DNA of 64,000 nucleotides from Mytilus trossulus (GCF_036588685.1 NC_086381.1:48049431-48113430), one strand, 5' to 3'; numbered from the stretch's first letter, positions 24,501-39,500 are shown. The notes: generated from the letters alone by a model not told the origin. Numbers and translations: made by a program.

Positions 24501-27500
24501 CGTCTTGGTTAAGCACGAACCTTTTCAATTAAATCTTATTCCTGCGAGTGACAAGCAAGACATTTTTGCAGCTGCGTGCAATGCTATTAAGGTCTGGGAC
24601 AATTCCGATGTGTCTTCGGTGTTTTTTAGAACCTTTAGATTTCCAATATTGTAACAAAACTGCAGTGTACTATTTTCACAACTATCGTCCTTGCCTGTGA
24701 TGTCATCTACTATTAACACAATACACGTGGTAAATCATCAGACGCCCTCTTTGCGTTCATCAAATAAAATAATATCAAACTTCTTGCTTGAAATCAAGGT
24801 AGCAACATGTAACTTGTCATGAAAAAAAAAGTAAAATCACAAAAATACTGAACTCAGAGGAAAATCAATTTGGAAAGTCCATAATCACATGGCAAAATCA
24901 AAAAACAAAACGCATCAAAAACGAATGGACAAGAACGGTCATATTCCTGACTTGGTACAGGCATTTTCAAATGTAGAAAATGGTGAATTAAACCTGGTTC
25001 TATAGCGCTAACCCTCTCACTTTAATAACAGTCTCATCAAATTCCGCTACATTTACATGATGCGTTAAATAAACAGTCAAAATTAATAAAATAGTCAAAA
25101 TATGGGTACATCAGTCATCATCGTATAACAATTTTAAAAGGGACAATTTAACAGGACACAAAAACATCTACTATTTACGAACACGTGGATTGATTTGAGT
25201 GTCTGACGTCAGAAAAATTATATACGTCACATAAATTTGTCGTTCAATGTGCATACAAACAATTTTAAAATTTACATAGGCAATGAACGCATACAGGGTT
25301 AAAAAATCAAAAGTATGTAAGAATAAATTACAGAAATAGACCGAGATTCAAACTAGTCCAAAAGTTATACATAAAATTTATAAGAATCCAAAACTTTTAA
25401 AAGGAACAATTTAACAGGACACAAAAAACATCTACTATTTACGAACGCATGGATTGATTTGAGTGACTGACGTCAGAAAAATTATATACGTCACATAAAT
25501 TTGTCGTTCAATGTGCATACAAACAATTTTAAAATTTACATAGGCACTGTAGGCATACAGGGTTAAAAAATCAAATGTATGTAAGAATAAATTACAGAAA
25601 TAGACCGAGATTCAAACTAGTTCAAAAGTTATACATAGAATTTATGAGAATCCAAAAGTTATACATAGAATTTATGAGAAAACATTGACATGATTGACTA
25701 TTTTTAACTTTTTTTCATTTATATAATCAGCAAGACAGTTGTGTGTGTTTAGACATGAATGAAACAGACATTATAAGAGCGAGATCAATGTGCAAACAGA
25801 ATGAAACAGAGCAATGTAAGAAAGACAAATTCTTATACTGCGCAAATGCCAACATTAGTCCTTACGGTTTTATTATCTACAAAAAAGATGGTAAGTTGTA
25901 CCAATATACGTAGAATATATATGATAAGCATGTCTAACAGGGTACAACAATACCACATCAAAAGCAAAATACTAGAAAAAAGTATGAATATTTCGGATAA
26001 CTAATATCCCTCATCAATATCTTGCCATGTGGTAGTCATATGCAATATTAATCTTGATTGTTATTGAAATTATAAGGAGCAAAACGTTGTTAATTGTTGT
26101 TCCAATATTTATGATTGGGAACAGTTCTGTACTGAACCCCGAATTGGCATGATCCAGTGATACAGGTTAGTAAAGGCGGGATTGTATGATAAATTAAACG
26201 GAACTGTTTCGTCTCTTCTCTTTGTACTGTAATGTGTCATTGCAGCTGTTAGTATTAGCACATACGAACCCATTATCAATATTCAATTTCCTATAATGTC
26301 GTTCGGTAAAACCGCAAAGTTCCTGCAACAGTTTCTCTGATATCTTTTGTACGTGATACGCTTTGTACAGTCCTTAATATATGTACATGTAATTGTGTCC
26401 ACGAAAAATAACGTCGAGTCGGACATGAAATGTGTAAATGGAAATTGGTATACACCTCTTTTGTTAATTTTTATATCCCGAAATGTTTAATATTGATCCT
26501 ATAAATATGTGGTAAGTTTAACCTTTATATATCAAAGTACGGTCTTAAAAACGGAGACTTGGCTTACACCAAACATCGACATATAAAGGATCACATACAT
26601 CACTTTTGTAAAACCATTCAAACAGGAAAAAGGTCGAACATATATTATATACAATGCGAGAAACTAGAAACACGTATGAAACACATCGGCAAACGGCAAC
26701 AACTGAACATTAGGATCCTGAATTAGGACAGGTGCAAACAAGTGCAACGGGTTTAAACGTTAAAATAGGTATCAACATTTACCCTTATCCGACACAATAG
26801 TGTAACACTACAACGTAAAAGGACACACTATATAGATTATCTATTAAAATGACTTAGCTCAAAGACAAGATATATTAAATGAACATACATTAAACGAAAA
26901 AATTTTATCTATGACACAATGTAAATACAAGACCAATAAAACCATGGAGTATGGAATTTATTTTTACAACATAAATAATTTTGTTGTTTATTCAATGTAG
27001 TACGTGAACAGAAGTGAAAATCTAGAGTCGTACCAAATACCTATCAAAGCTGTTACATATTACACATAGTGATACACGATATATGTTTATATTAGGGTAT
27101 CATCAGCTCAATAGTAAATGATTAAACAAAATAATATTACCATACTTTTCACAAATTTTACATTAATAACAAGGAATAACCAATAAATAGACATGAATAC
27201 ATAAAAAAATCAAATAAGAATCACATTACCTTGTATACATCAAATGAATGCTAATCCAATTCCATCATCAGGTGGGGTCCTCCTTCCTTGGCTGTTTCGG
27301 CGCTATTCCACAACAACCTCCAGAGGTGCGCCTGCTCAGGTAATCAATCTGAACCTGGAACTGGATGGCCTACACGGCTCCGATGTCTCAGCTGATGTCA
27401 TTGCTGTTCTTCTGTAACTGAATGCTGTTCTGTATATCTAAATCTGTCCATTTTCTACACAATAAATGTTCATTGTTCTAACACTTTGTACTTTTCCATA

Positions 27501-30500
27501 CTTCGTCTCTTTTCCTCCAAATCCACTGTGATGCCACTTCTGCTTCTCTACACACTTCTGTAATCAGTTTCTTCCTCTCTGCTCCTACCACTCCCAAGGT
27601 CCTAAGTGCCCGCCACATTGACTGTCCTGCAAAGCCCCTGCAACCGACTTCTATTGCCAAACACCACGTCCTCCATCCCTGCTGTTTGCAATCCTCTACT
27701 AGCTGCTGGTATTTTGCCATCTTTCTTTCATAAGCTTCCTCTATTCTGTCTTCCCATGGGACTGTCAGTTCCAGCAAGACCGCCTGCCTAGTTCCCTGTG
27801 ACCAAATGACTATATCTGGTCTTAGCGATGTTGCTGCTATTTCTGCCGGGAAACTCATGCGTTGATGTATGTCTGCTGTCATCTGCCAGTCTGATGCTGT
27901 TCCAAGTATCCCTAAACCTTCTGCCTGGTTGTCTTTCTTTTCTCCAGCCCTCACAAAATTTACAAATGTGATGTTCTTCTGCATCTTTCTCTTCTTTCTC
28001 CTGGTGGTATCCAACTTTGCTGCTATTGTTTTCAATACACTGTCATGCCTCCATGTATATCTTCCATCTTTCAATGCGACTGGACATGCTGACAACACAT
28101 GCTGTAGAGATGCTGGTTTGTCTTTGCATAAGGTGCATGTTGGGTCTTCTATCAACCCCCAGGTATAGAGGTTTGATGGGCTTGGTAAAACATCATACAC
28201 TGATCTTAGTAGAAAACTCAATCTGTATCCCTCCATACTCCAAATCTCGCTCCAGGTCAAATCCCTGCTTCTAGCCCCTTGCCAATTCAACCAACTACCC
28301 TGCTGTTTCATTCCAACTGCCTTAACATTCCTACTCTCTTCTTCCATCTGTCGTATTTCCTGTTGCACCAGTTCCCTCCGTCCCTTCTCATTTGCTGTAT
28401 CCCATCTTGGTTTTGTTGTCATACCAAATCCCTGTCTACCAACTGCTGTTACACCAACGATGACACTGTGCTTTAGTCTAGTATCAGCTTCCTTAACTGC
28501 TTCCTCTGCTTTCCATTTTCTTCCTGTCCTGATCTTTACTTTGGCTCCTCTCACTTTAGCATCTTTGCTGTCTCTCAACGTCATAACCTGTCTTGTCTTT
28601 GTAACTTTATACTCTTCTGTCAATGCCTTCATTGGTAATTGTAGCTTTGTTCCTGTGCTGTACAATCCAATGCTGCTGAAACTTCTTGGCACACCCAACC
28701 ATCTTCTTAGGCATGCACTGATCTTTCTCTCTAAGGCCTCCACTTTGGACAATGGGAACTCGTAAACTAGAAATGGCCACAATATCCTTGGTAAGACCCC
28801 ATGTTGATATATCCAGGCCTTATATCTTCCTGGGAGCCCACTTTTGTCTATCTTCGTCAGCCATTCTTCCAATTGCACTTGAACTTCACCCATGTTTACC
28901 GTATCTGCTAGTGTTGCATCAAACTTTTTACCTAGGCATTTCACTGGTTTCTCTCCAACTGTTGGTATCTTTTCACCTGCTAACTCAAATGTCTCATCTT
29001 GCACTTTGCCTTTCCGCACTATCAAACTTCTAGATTTACTTGGTTTGAACTTCATCCTGGCCCACTTAATCATCCTTTCCAATTCCTCTAAAGTCCATCT
29101 TCCCTCTATGACTGTTTTTGCTGTCACTGTCATATCATCCATAAAAGCTCTTACTGGTGGTTGCCTGACCCCTGATGACAATAATGGTCCTCTACTGGGT
29201 TTTTCTACTGATTTTACAATTAAGTTCATTGCTGCTGCAAACAGGACTACTGATACTGTACACCCCGTTAGTATACCAACTTCAAGTCTCTGCCAAGCTG
29301 TGGTGAAGTCTCCAGCTGTGAACCTCATTTCAATCTTGTCAAAATACTCTCGCAGCATAGTTCTGATAGTTGGTGGAACATGATACCTCTCCAATGTCAG
29401 GTCTACTAGTTTGTGAGGTATGGACCCATAAGCATTAGCCAGATCTAGCCAAAACACTGCTAAGTCACTTTTCTTCTCCTTTGCTTCTCTTAAAATCTGT
29501 GTAATAACGCTGGTGTGTTCGATGCAACCAGATACTTCAGGCATGCCTCCTTTCTGGACTGCGATGTCTATATATTCGTTGCTAAGCAGGTACCTCGTCG
29601 TTATCCTTGCTAAAACTGCCAGGAATATCTTTCCCTCAATGTTCAATAGGGAGATGGTTCTAAACTGTTCAACTTTCCTGGAGTTCTCTTCTTTTGGTAT
29701 AAAACATCCTTCTGCCTTGTACCATGACTCTGTCATCTTTCTCCTTCTCCAAATTACTTTTAATAGCTTCCACAACCTTCTGATCAGTCTGGGACAGTTC
29801 TTATATACCCTATATGAAATACCATTTGGTCCTGGTGCTGACCCTGCTCTTGCCTTTCTCACTACGTCCTGCACTTCTTGGAACTTCAGGTCTGACTGAT
29901 CAAACTGTTCTTTTGGCTCCTCTGGTGTTAACAATTTCTCACATTCTTCCAGGTCTTCTCCTCGTCTCTCATCACTGTGGGTCTTCATGAGATGTTCTTC
30001 CACTTCTTCCCTCGAGTTTTCCAGTTTTCCAGATCCTCTCGCTCCAAATAATCGCTTCATATACTGAAATGGGTTTGCTGTAAATGTTGTTCTCTCCTTT
30101 GCCTTTTTCTTTCTATCTCTTCTATGCGTTTCTGCTCTTGTAAGTGTTTTAAGTTTCTCCCTAGTTTCCTTTCTTAACTGCTGTAATGGTAACCTTTCAT
30201 TCTCATTGGCGACTTTGTACCTCTTCTTTAACCTTCTCAGGTCTCCTCTCAATTCCTTGATCTTCTTCTGTCTCCGGTTACTATGGCCTTGTTTTGTTGG
30301 TTGTTTCCCTTGTGGTACCACTCCAAATCTGTCCTTTCCTACGCTGTAAATAATGGACGTCATTGCTGTTATCTTTCTGTCTACACTGCCTGCTAATGTT
30401 GCCTCTAAGATGTTTTCCAAATCTTCGTCAAGCGCTTTCCAAGCTGCTTTGTCTGCATTCGTTGGCCATTTGATCTTCTCTTTGCGTGGCTCATTCTCTT

Positions 30501-33500
30501 CTCTACGGGTTGTTGGTTCTATCCTGTCTTCTTTACGGACTGTTGTTTCTATCCCGTCTTCTCTATGGACTGTTGGTTATATCCTCTCTATCTCTTTTGC
30601 CTCGTCAAGTTGTTCTAACTCTGTAGGCTGTTCCTTGTGCTCATCCTCACCCTGGGTCACAGGGAGGCTATCATCACTGTGGTTTGCTTCCTGGATGGTC
30701 TCCTCCTCCGTCTGATCAGATCTCTCTGTGCGTTGATTGCCAGAATGGGGTTGCACACATTTCATTCTACTTTGATGGATCTTCAAACCTCTAGAATTCT
30801 TACAGACTTTACCACAAAAACATTTACATCCGTTGTTCTGGTTCGTTGTCCTTGTCGGTTCCATAGTCGTTTCCTGGTTCTGTCCTATGGGCTGTTCATC
30901 CTCCCTCGCTCTCGCACAGCCCCGAGGGTGTCTATTACAAACCTTACAAACGAAGCGAGACATGTTTAGGTATACAGGGTAAGTGTGGCAATCGGTGTGA
31001 GCAAAACACGGGGCACCATTTAAATCGTCCCAAACATTTTTCCTGAAACATATCGGAAACATATTGGAAAAGATACATGTATAAGGGGTATGAAGATGTC
31101 CGTCTGTACGTCCGTCTATGTTTTGCGAACAAAATGTTTCTGGTATAAATGCAAGATATAGAAACACATAATAAATTAAAGATTGAAGTTCGAGGTGATT
31201 TTCACAAAAAGATTATATTTTGACAACGTTTTATTCCTGAAATGTTACTTGTTTTAAGTGATACGATTGCTCATGCCCATGGGTGCTAGCCATGGTTCCT
31301 GGAACCTCTTCCAATTGTGTTTAAATAGGTTCACTTAACAAAATCGTAATAGTGCGGACCAGATGTAATTATTTTGGTTTTAACATACCTGACTGCAGTG
31401 TATTCGGCCTAATGCAAATAGCGGTACGGTGACACCTTAGTATATCATCATGATTTGTCCATAGAGGATCTGCTGGTAATGTCATATTGCTTTCTTGTTT
31501 TGTTACGAAATATTTGTAATTTTATTGAAAATTGAAAGAAAAGGGTACTTGTCTGTTTTCATTTCACTTTCATTTGATAATACTCCATATTCAGGAACAA
31601 TCATCAAACAGGATTCGCCCGGAAATTGTTTGAGAGTTTTTAGTGTTGACGGAAAACGCAATTACTTTCAACCCACAGAATGTCAGACCGCTTTCAAATC
31701 ATTGTGTAAAACAGGTAAATATATTTAAATCCCTTTTTGTTTCATACATTGTAATATTAAATTTAATGGTATAATCGAAAGCCTTTTTAGTTTGTACGCA
31801 TTTGTCCTGGATATTTTGTTTCATATTTGTATTTATTCTGATTTGACTTGTTCAGCGTGCGAATTTGAATTTCTGTCATTAGTGCTTGTTTTTGAATGGA
31901 ACTAACTGACCTTATATCTTATTTGCTACAAAGAGAATCTACAAAGAGAATCTACAAAAGCGTAAGATAAAATTTCACACAGTCATGTAACTTGCAGCAT
32001 GAAAAACTCTGTGGCTTATACAAGATCGTTTACCCACTGCTTAAGACCTTTTGGGTCGTTCTAATTTCGGGATATAATGTTCACTTTTGATTTTATCTTT
32101 TATTGTTTAAAACCAATGTCTTTCCAATAAGAATTTGTCTTTCTAAACATTATGCAAAATTTATCTTTGTTTGAAAGAAATTAATACTTGGCAGGAGTGT
32201 TTTCTCCAGTATCACATACCCTAGTATATTAGATAATAACCATTACTGGCAGTTCAGCATTAGAATGTTTACGCCTTTGTTCTTGTGTACAAGCGTTAGT
32301 AACCGTGTAACGTCAAATTTCCAAAGTATCTAATAGAAACACAAAATAAAAAGAAGTGGTGCTGTCAAACACCCTAACATATGTTTATGATACAGATTTA
32401 TTTTACTGAAATAAATGTAAGATTCATTTTCTACAACTGCCAAATTCAACGGATTTGGGTTTTTTTTGTATGCAGCCGACTGTATCGTACTTTGATTTGG
32501 TGGTATTACACATAAACACCATCCATAAAATACACCATTGAGTATGTACGTAATATGAATATATTTTTATGTATTTTGGTACAATGTAAGTCCTATTTTT
32601 TGTAATCTCAAGATTCAGAACCTGGCATCTCTCAAGTCTTAAAAAGTGATTGGATGAATTCTACCAAACAGTGTTCCCCGCATTTGCCTTTTTCGTATAC
32701 CGGTTACAAACAGTTAAACAGAATTGATCGAGGAAATTTCTGGCTAGCAGATATACGGAGACCAATAATTCGGAAAGTTGTAGGTATGACTATTTATTAT
32801 TATTAATAGTATTTTTTTCTGGATTGAATCATTTTGTTTCTATTAGAAAAGGACCTAACATTTTCTGATTATGCACGTATGTTATGTATTACGTATAGTT
32901 TACTTTTTTATTTTTCTGTTCATATAAATTTAAGATGATGCGTCATTATTGAAAATGAGATAACTAACTCCACAGAAAGAAAATGCAGTATACTTTTTGT
33001 AGATGTTACAAGTAATATCAACAGATAGTCGCCTGGCTTTTAACAACAAACAACACAAGAACTACATTACATGCCATAAAAAGATATATAAAAGGACAAA
33101 ATGTAAAACAAAACAAATCGAGTAATTATTGGGCATTCTGTTTTATAAACAACACATAGCTGAGAAGGTGATAGAGTAGATTTTTACCCCGCGAAACGTT
33201 GTCAACCGCATCGAAGCATTTTCGAGGGGTACCAATCTGCTCTATTATCCTCCCGACTATGTGTTATTTAATTTAGTATACTAAATGTCATAAACTGATT
33301 GTTTTTTACAGATGTATTTTTATTAAGGTATTTTCTATGACGTGACTTCCATAACAACGATATGAGTATTAGAAATCAACAGAAACTAAACAAGATGTTT
33401 TTTGGTTTTTATTTTTTTTACGGTCAAATGAAAGAATATGAGCCAACTAAGACGTAGAACCTAAGCATTGTCTTTTATTACCGACTGTTAAATGATCTTG

Positions 33501-36500
33501 ACGACAGGGTGACAAAAAAAAATGTTACATAAATTAACAACCTCGAATCAGCTAATATTTTCCCTTCTTTTTTCTATCGTTCAACGTGTTTTGACTAATA
33601 TTTAAATTAATTGATATGCGGTACTTATGCTGCATTCTCATTATGTTTCCAAGCAAAATTAAAAGATTCGGCTGAACAAAGAATTGAGAATGACAACAGG
33701 GAAGAGTTTATTTTGATCTCCAATGAGTAAAAGTCAGAAATGGCAACGTCAATATAGTCTACTTTCCAGTCTACGAGGGATTATGCTGATTTTCATATGA
33801 TGAAGACATAATCTTTCAATCAAATAAATTGAGGTCTGGAGCTGGCTTGTCAGTGAATGCTAGAAATCCTTTGTTAATTTGTGTATCATTATGCCTTTGC
33901 CTAGTTTCGTTTGTTCACTATTCTGACATCAGACGCCGACTCCTGTTGAACTGAGTTGTACTGTACAAATTGCTTTGTGTTCCTTTATTCCGTATTGGCT
34001 AGTTGTATAGGAGAGGTGAGATCTCACAAAACATGTTTAACTCCGATATATTTTTTGCGGCAACCACATGTCTGGAGCCAACTCATTTTTTTTCCAAGCA
34101 AAATTAAAAAAAAATCGTCTGAAAAAAGAATTGAGAATGACAACAGGGAAGAGTTTGTTTGATCTTCAATGAGAAAAAGTCATAAATGGCGACGTTAATA
34201 TAGTCTACTTTCCGGTCTGAGAGGGAATGTGTGGATTTTCATATGATGAAGACATAATCTTTCAATCAAATTAATTGAGGTCAGGAGCTGGCTTGTCAGT
34301 AAATGCTATTAATCCTTTGTTAATTTATGTATCATTTTCCTTTTGCCTAGTTTCGTTTGTTAACTATTCTGACATCAGACACCGACTTCTGTTGAACTGA
34401 GTTGTACTGTACAAATTGCTGTGTGTTATTTTTTTTCCATTGGCTAGTGGTATAGGAGAGTGAAGATCTCACAAAACATGTTCAACCCCGCTGCATTTTA
34501 TGCGGCTACCACATTTCAGGAGCCTCTGGCCTTTGTTAGTCTAGTATGTTTTTTCAATTCTAGTTTATTAATTTTGTTTTGGAGTTAAGTGTGACGTCCA
34601 ATTTCACTGAACTAGTACACTTTTTTACTGAGGTGTCAGCTAGGGCCCTCATTTGTTTTCGGGATTTTCTTGCTGTGTTGATATCCCTTGGATGTTATCT
34701 GCTCGTATTATTAGGTTGGTTTGTTTGGACATATTCCCCATTTTCATTCCAAATTTTATAGATAAGATTTATTTGACATCCGTAATGTTCCAATTCGAGA
34801 TCCATTGATAAGTCTTGAGTAGACTACATGCGTTTTGGCATTTTCCAATGAAAGCACGATATCTGTATGTAAACCTTGATTAAAACATTGTTGTGACGTC
34901 ATTCTATTGTTTTTCCCGTTCTTTATTTCAGTGATTGGACTATCATTTATCTGTACGAAACCATTATGCTACCTTTAACTGTCCAATATTTTTTTAAGAA
35001 TAGCCCTCCTCTTTCTGAAATACATACTATTAATTCCCCCCAATGTTTTTCATCGTGTGAACAAAAATACAACCAAAGAACAAATGACAATTAAAAATAC
35101 AACATTTTATTAAAGTCAGCTTCCAATACAATAATTTTGACACTCAACAAAACTTGAGAAATAAAATCACGTTTAAATTGATTTTAACACTACCAATACT
35201 AATATCGCAGTCATTTTTTCATGTTGTCTCTGTAATTCAAATAGTTTATAATGCTAGTTGTATGTCTTGTTTTTGTTGCTTTTATGAATTTCTTTTTTCA
35301 AAAGATTTGTCCTCGGCCTTCTTTGGTTATTAAAATTGACCTCTGGTGTTGCTCTTATTCTTCCTAACATCATTTTCAACTGCAATTAAAATAAAAAAGC
35401 AATAACGTTATGCTTCTAAAATGTGATAGATCCTGCCGCAATACAAAGACCTTAAACAACCTAAACCTTATCCTGTGTACACAGTGTGGATCTAAAACTT
35501 GCTTCATAAACTAGGAGACTACAATTATAGATTTTTTTTATAATATTTAGGTTTCGGCGTTGATTTACAATTTATTTAAGTCTGATATTTTTGGTTAAAT
35601 ATGAATATAAAGCAATAAATCTACCGTGTGTTCGATTCGCACTTTGTTCGTACTGATCGTTGTGTAAAAGAAATAAGAAGATTTTTTAAAAGGAAATTGG
35701 GAGACAAAATTATGTTACGGTAACAATAAAAAAACACAAGGGACATCAGTGCACAAATAAACGACAAAAGAGCGACACGACCTTATAGAAAGAAAACAGA
35801 AAAAGGGGATATTCTGCTGGTACTGTTTGGGTAAAGAATAACAATCTCTTGAAAGTTCCGATGAACAACAAAAGAATTTAACTGATTGCACCACGTTCAT
35901 TTTTTCATTTGTTCATATTAATATATAAAAAAGAAGATGTGGTATGATTGCCAATGAGACAACTGTCAACAAGAGACCAAAATGACACAGACATTAACAA
36001 CTATAGGTCACCGTACGGCTTCAACAATGAGCAAAGCCTATACCGCATAGTCAGCTATAAAAGGCCCCGATAAGCCAATGAAAAACAATTCAAACGAGAA
36101 AACTAACGGCCTTATTTATATACAAAAATGAACGAAAAACAAATATGTAACACATAAACAAACGACAACCACTGAATTACAGGCTCCTGACTTACGACAG
36201 GCACATACATAAATAATGTGGCGGTGTTAGACATGTTAGCGGGATCCCAACCCTCCACCTAACCTGGGACAGTGGTATAACAGTACAGCATAAGAATACA
36301 TTTTAAGTATACATTTGAAATAAAATCGATTGCGGTGTTTGTTTTTTTTCTATTGTATTTATTGTTTACTTGTTTTCGTCCTGAACATGCACGAAATATT
36401 TGCCATTGGACGTTCAGAAACCGACAATAATTTTGTTGTTCATTCACCTAGTAAAAATTAATCCCGAGAATAAACAAGAAACCTAGATGAGAGGACTACA

Positions 36501-39500
36501 TTTCAGTGAAAATATAATATAAATAAAACTAGCCATAATTAGCTGATATAACTATATCCTCTTTGTAATCCACACTGTAGACCAAATTCTTCTGTCCCTA
36601 TAATGCAAATATTTACTAATTTACTATAACATTAACGGTTCTTATTTGAAATTTTACCTGTATTCAAGAAAAGAGGAATGCATTAAAACTCTCTATAATC
36701 CCTACGGGTGTTTTGTTATTTGTATTATTCATCATAGTTGAAATGCAAATTATTATCTGCCAGAAGGTCACTCTGAATATGTGTTTGTTATTATATATAT
36801 AACAGATTGACATAGGACCGAATGTTTTACTACTCTACATATTATACAAAACAATGACGCTACGATGTTAAGGATTATGATTGGTAACTATTTATTGGTT
36901 GTTGTTGAATGTGTATCTACATATATGAGTTCCATAAGGTACAAAATGATGTGAATCTCTGATATTTTGACATTACACAATCGATGTAAATAATTATCAT
37001 AAAAATTAAAAACTAATCATAAACAATAAAAAAAAAACTTGATCGACATTGCTTACTTTAGACAACAAAATAAAAGACAATTTTTTTGTTAAATATTCAA
37101 ATGTTCACTACACAGCGTTCAGCAATGATCAAAACGCAAACCGTATAGTAGAAGTCAACTGTAAAAAGGCTCAAACATGATAATAGGTGAAACAAATTCA
37201 AACGAAAAAATGGATGCAGGCTCTTGGTTTGGACAGTTTCATATAAAATGTGTTGTATTCTTTGAAAAAGAAAATTTTACCGAAGAAAAGTATAACAATA
37301 GTCAAATATCAATTAACTTACAGAACTAATGTAGCATTTGCGAATCTGTTAAGTTGAGAATATTCTGGTAAAACGGGACATACTCCGATGTCAATCTTGT
37401 TTGCACGTCTTCAAAGACGGACTTAAATGGGAACGGGTAGTCCGGCCTCGTGTGGAAATTCATACATGATAAATGTTTAGGCTTTTACAAGTATCCCTCA
37501 AAACGTTGGCTTACCTATTGACTCACTTCTCGAAATCCTAGATCAGAACCTCCAATCATGTTCACAAAAGATCTTTAGATCTAGAGTCAAGAATACTTCA
37601 ATATAACTTAATTTATTTTTATCATAAGATTTTCTGTGAACTGTGCCACTAGTCTTTGCAAATACATCCATGTTTACATGACTAAAAATACGATAATTGT
37701 AACTATGTATAATAAATGTCAAAAATCCGATTGCCAGTAATGCAACATCTACTTAAATTACAGATTTAAACCAAACATATTGTATAGCTGTATCAATAGA
37801 AAACACGAATAAGGTAACTTGGCTTGTGAGGCTATGCACCGAGAAATTATCAGCATTATGCGATGATACAGATATAACATCTCCCCAGGAACAAACATCT
37901 ACAATAGCGGCGACAACTCCCTATGAAACACTATCTACAACAACGGATAACATTTCTACTGGGTCTGAGAAAAAAGAAAACAGAACCAATGGTTAGTTTA
38001 TTTTTAAAATGCATAGTCCTGTTCGATAATCCAATGATACATTTCAATGTGACTTTTACGACAACAAATCCTCTATATTTCTCTTATCAAAGGGTGACTG
38101 AATAATTATATACACGATTTGATTAATGTTTTGTATTTTTATTTGCTTAACGTTTTGTTATTGTCATTGTCGGCCCCTCAACATTTCTATTAGTTTTCTT
38201 TTTGTTCTCGATCATCAATGAAGAGAAATTTATAGTTCTGTGATTTACTACCATTGGGTGAACACATTTGCTGGTGGACTGTAAGTCTGCATGGTTATCA
38301 CTTACCATCAAGCCGGTAAAATTCATACCACTTTTGTTAATGTAATGAATGATTTTTACTTTTAAACTTTATCGCTGTATTAAATGGTATTCATCATCTT
38401 TATTAGCAACTGCAGCATCATCATTTTGTTATATGAATAATGATTAATATAATTGTCAATCAAATATATATATTCTAATTTAGAAAAAAATGATTTTAAT
38501 AATCATTCAAATGGGTATAAATAAATTTTCCTAATTTACAGAAATTCTACTGATTGCATTGATTATAACAGCCGTACTAGCTTTATCAGTGATTATTGCA
38601 GTTATCATTTTCTACAAAAGGTACATTTTCTGTTTAGTGACATGCTTTTTGAATGGCATCGTTGTCCTGTTGTCAAATTTAAGTAAAATGACTCATTTAA
38701 AGATAAAATTATGTAAGATGAACTATTAAGATATAGACTTAGACTTATCACCGAGTTTGCGGTAAATATCTATTAATAATTTGGAAAACAGATATACTTC
38801 ATTAACATGATTATGATGTGAAATGAATCATATCAATCTATTCTGATTAAACTATTACAATCTTGTTTTTTTATAATAACACAGTTAAAATCGAACAAAT
38901 TTTCGTTCGAAACACCTTAAAAAAACAAATTCTATAAAATACGCATGGATGTACCCCCTTTCCGACCACAGCATTGTTTTGGTAGTTCTTCATTTGTATT
39001 TTTTTATGGGTAGGGATAAGAAACTCTGCTATAATAGGCAGGAACTAAATAGCACTTCAACGGGAGGGTAAAATTCTTGGGAAAACATTCTTAAAGGCCG
39101 AACATTTCGTCCGAAACTTGGAAATAATGCCACATAAAATACGCATCTGGGGTCATTAACTTTCCAACCAATTGTCTATGTAGTTCTATATGGCTAGGGA
39201 TTATACACTTTTATTCAATGCTGTTTTAATATATTGTAAGACATCGGGATAGTAAATAGTTTCTGGGGTAAGGTTTCAGAAAGGCCCAAAATGTCGTTCG
39301 AAACACGGAAATAAAGCCAAATTCTAAAAAATACACGGGGTTCCCACATCCGATCCCTTTGTTTCGGTAGTTCATTATGGCTAAGGATTATAGAAGAGGG
39401 ACGAAAGATACCAAAAGGACAGTCAAACTCATAAATTTAAAACAAACTGACAACGCCATGGCTTAAAATGAAATAGACAAACAGATTAAAAAATGTGCGC

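Larger units (their letters stand above)
32784..37763 (+). other. Gene B intron 6: repeat-rich
   Basis: A 5 kb intron with a hairpin at 33151-33265, a 445 bp tandem duplication at 33649-34530, a dispersed repeat at 35925-36300 and a degraded one at 37085-37240. Stretches 34770-35920 and 36310-37080 show no supported feature. Confidence 0.55.

Noticed and set aside
27606..30715. Several plus-strand open frames of 60-160 codons
   Set aside because: They are antisense shadows of the retrotransposon coding region, with no recognisable domains of their own.
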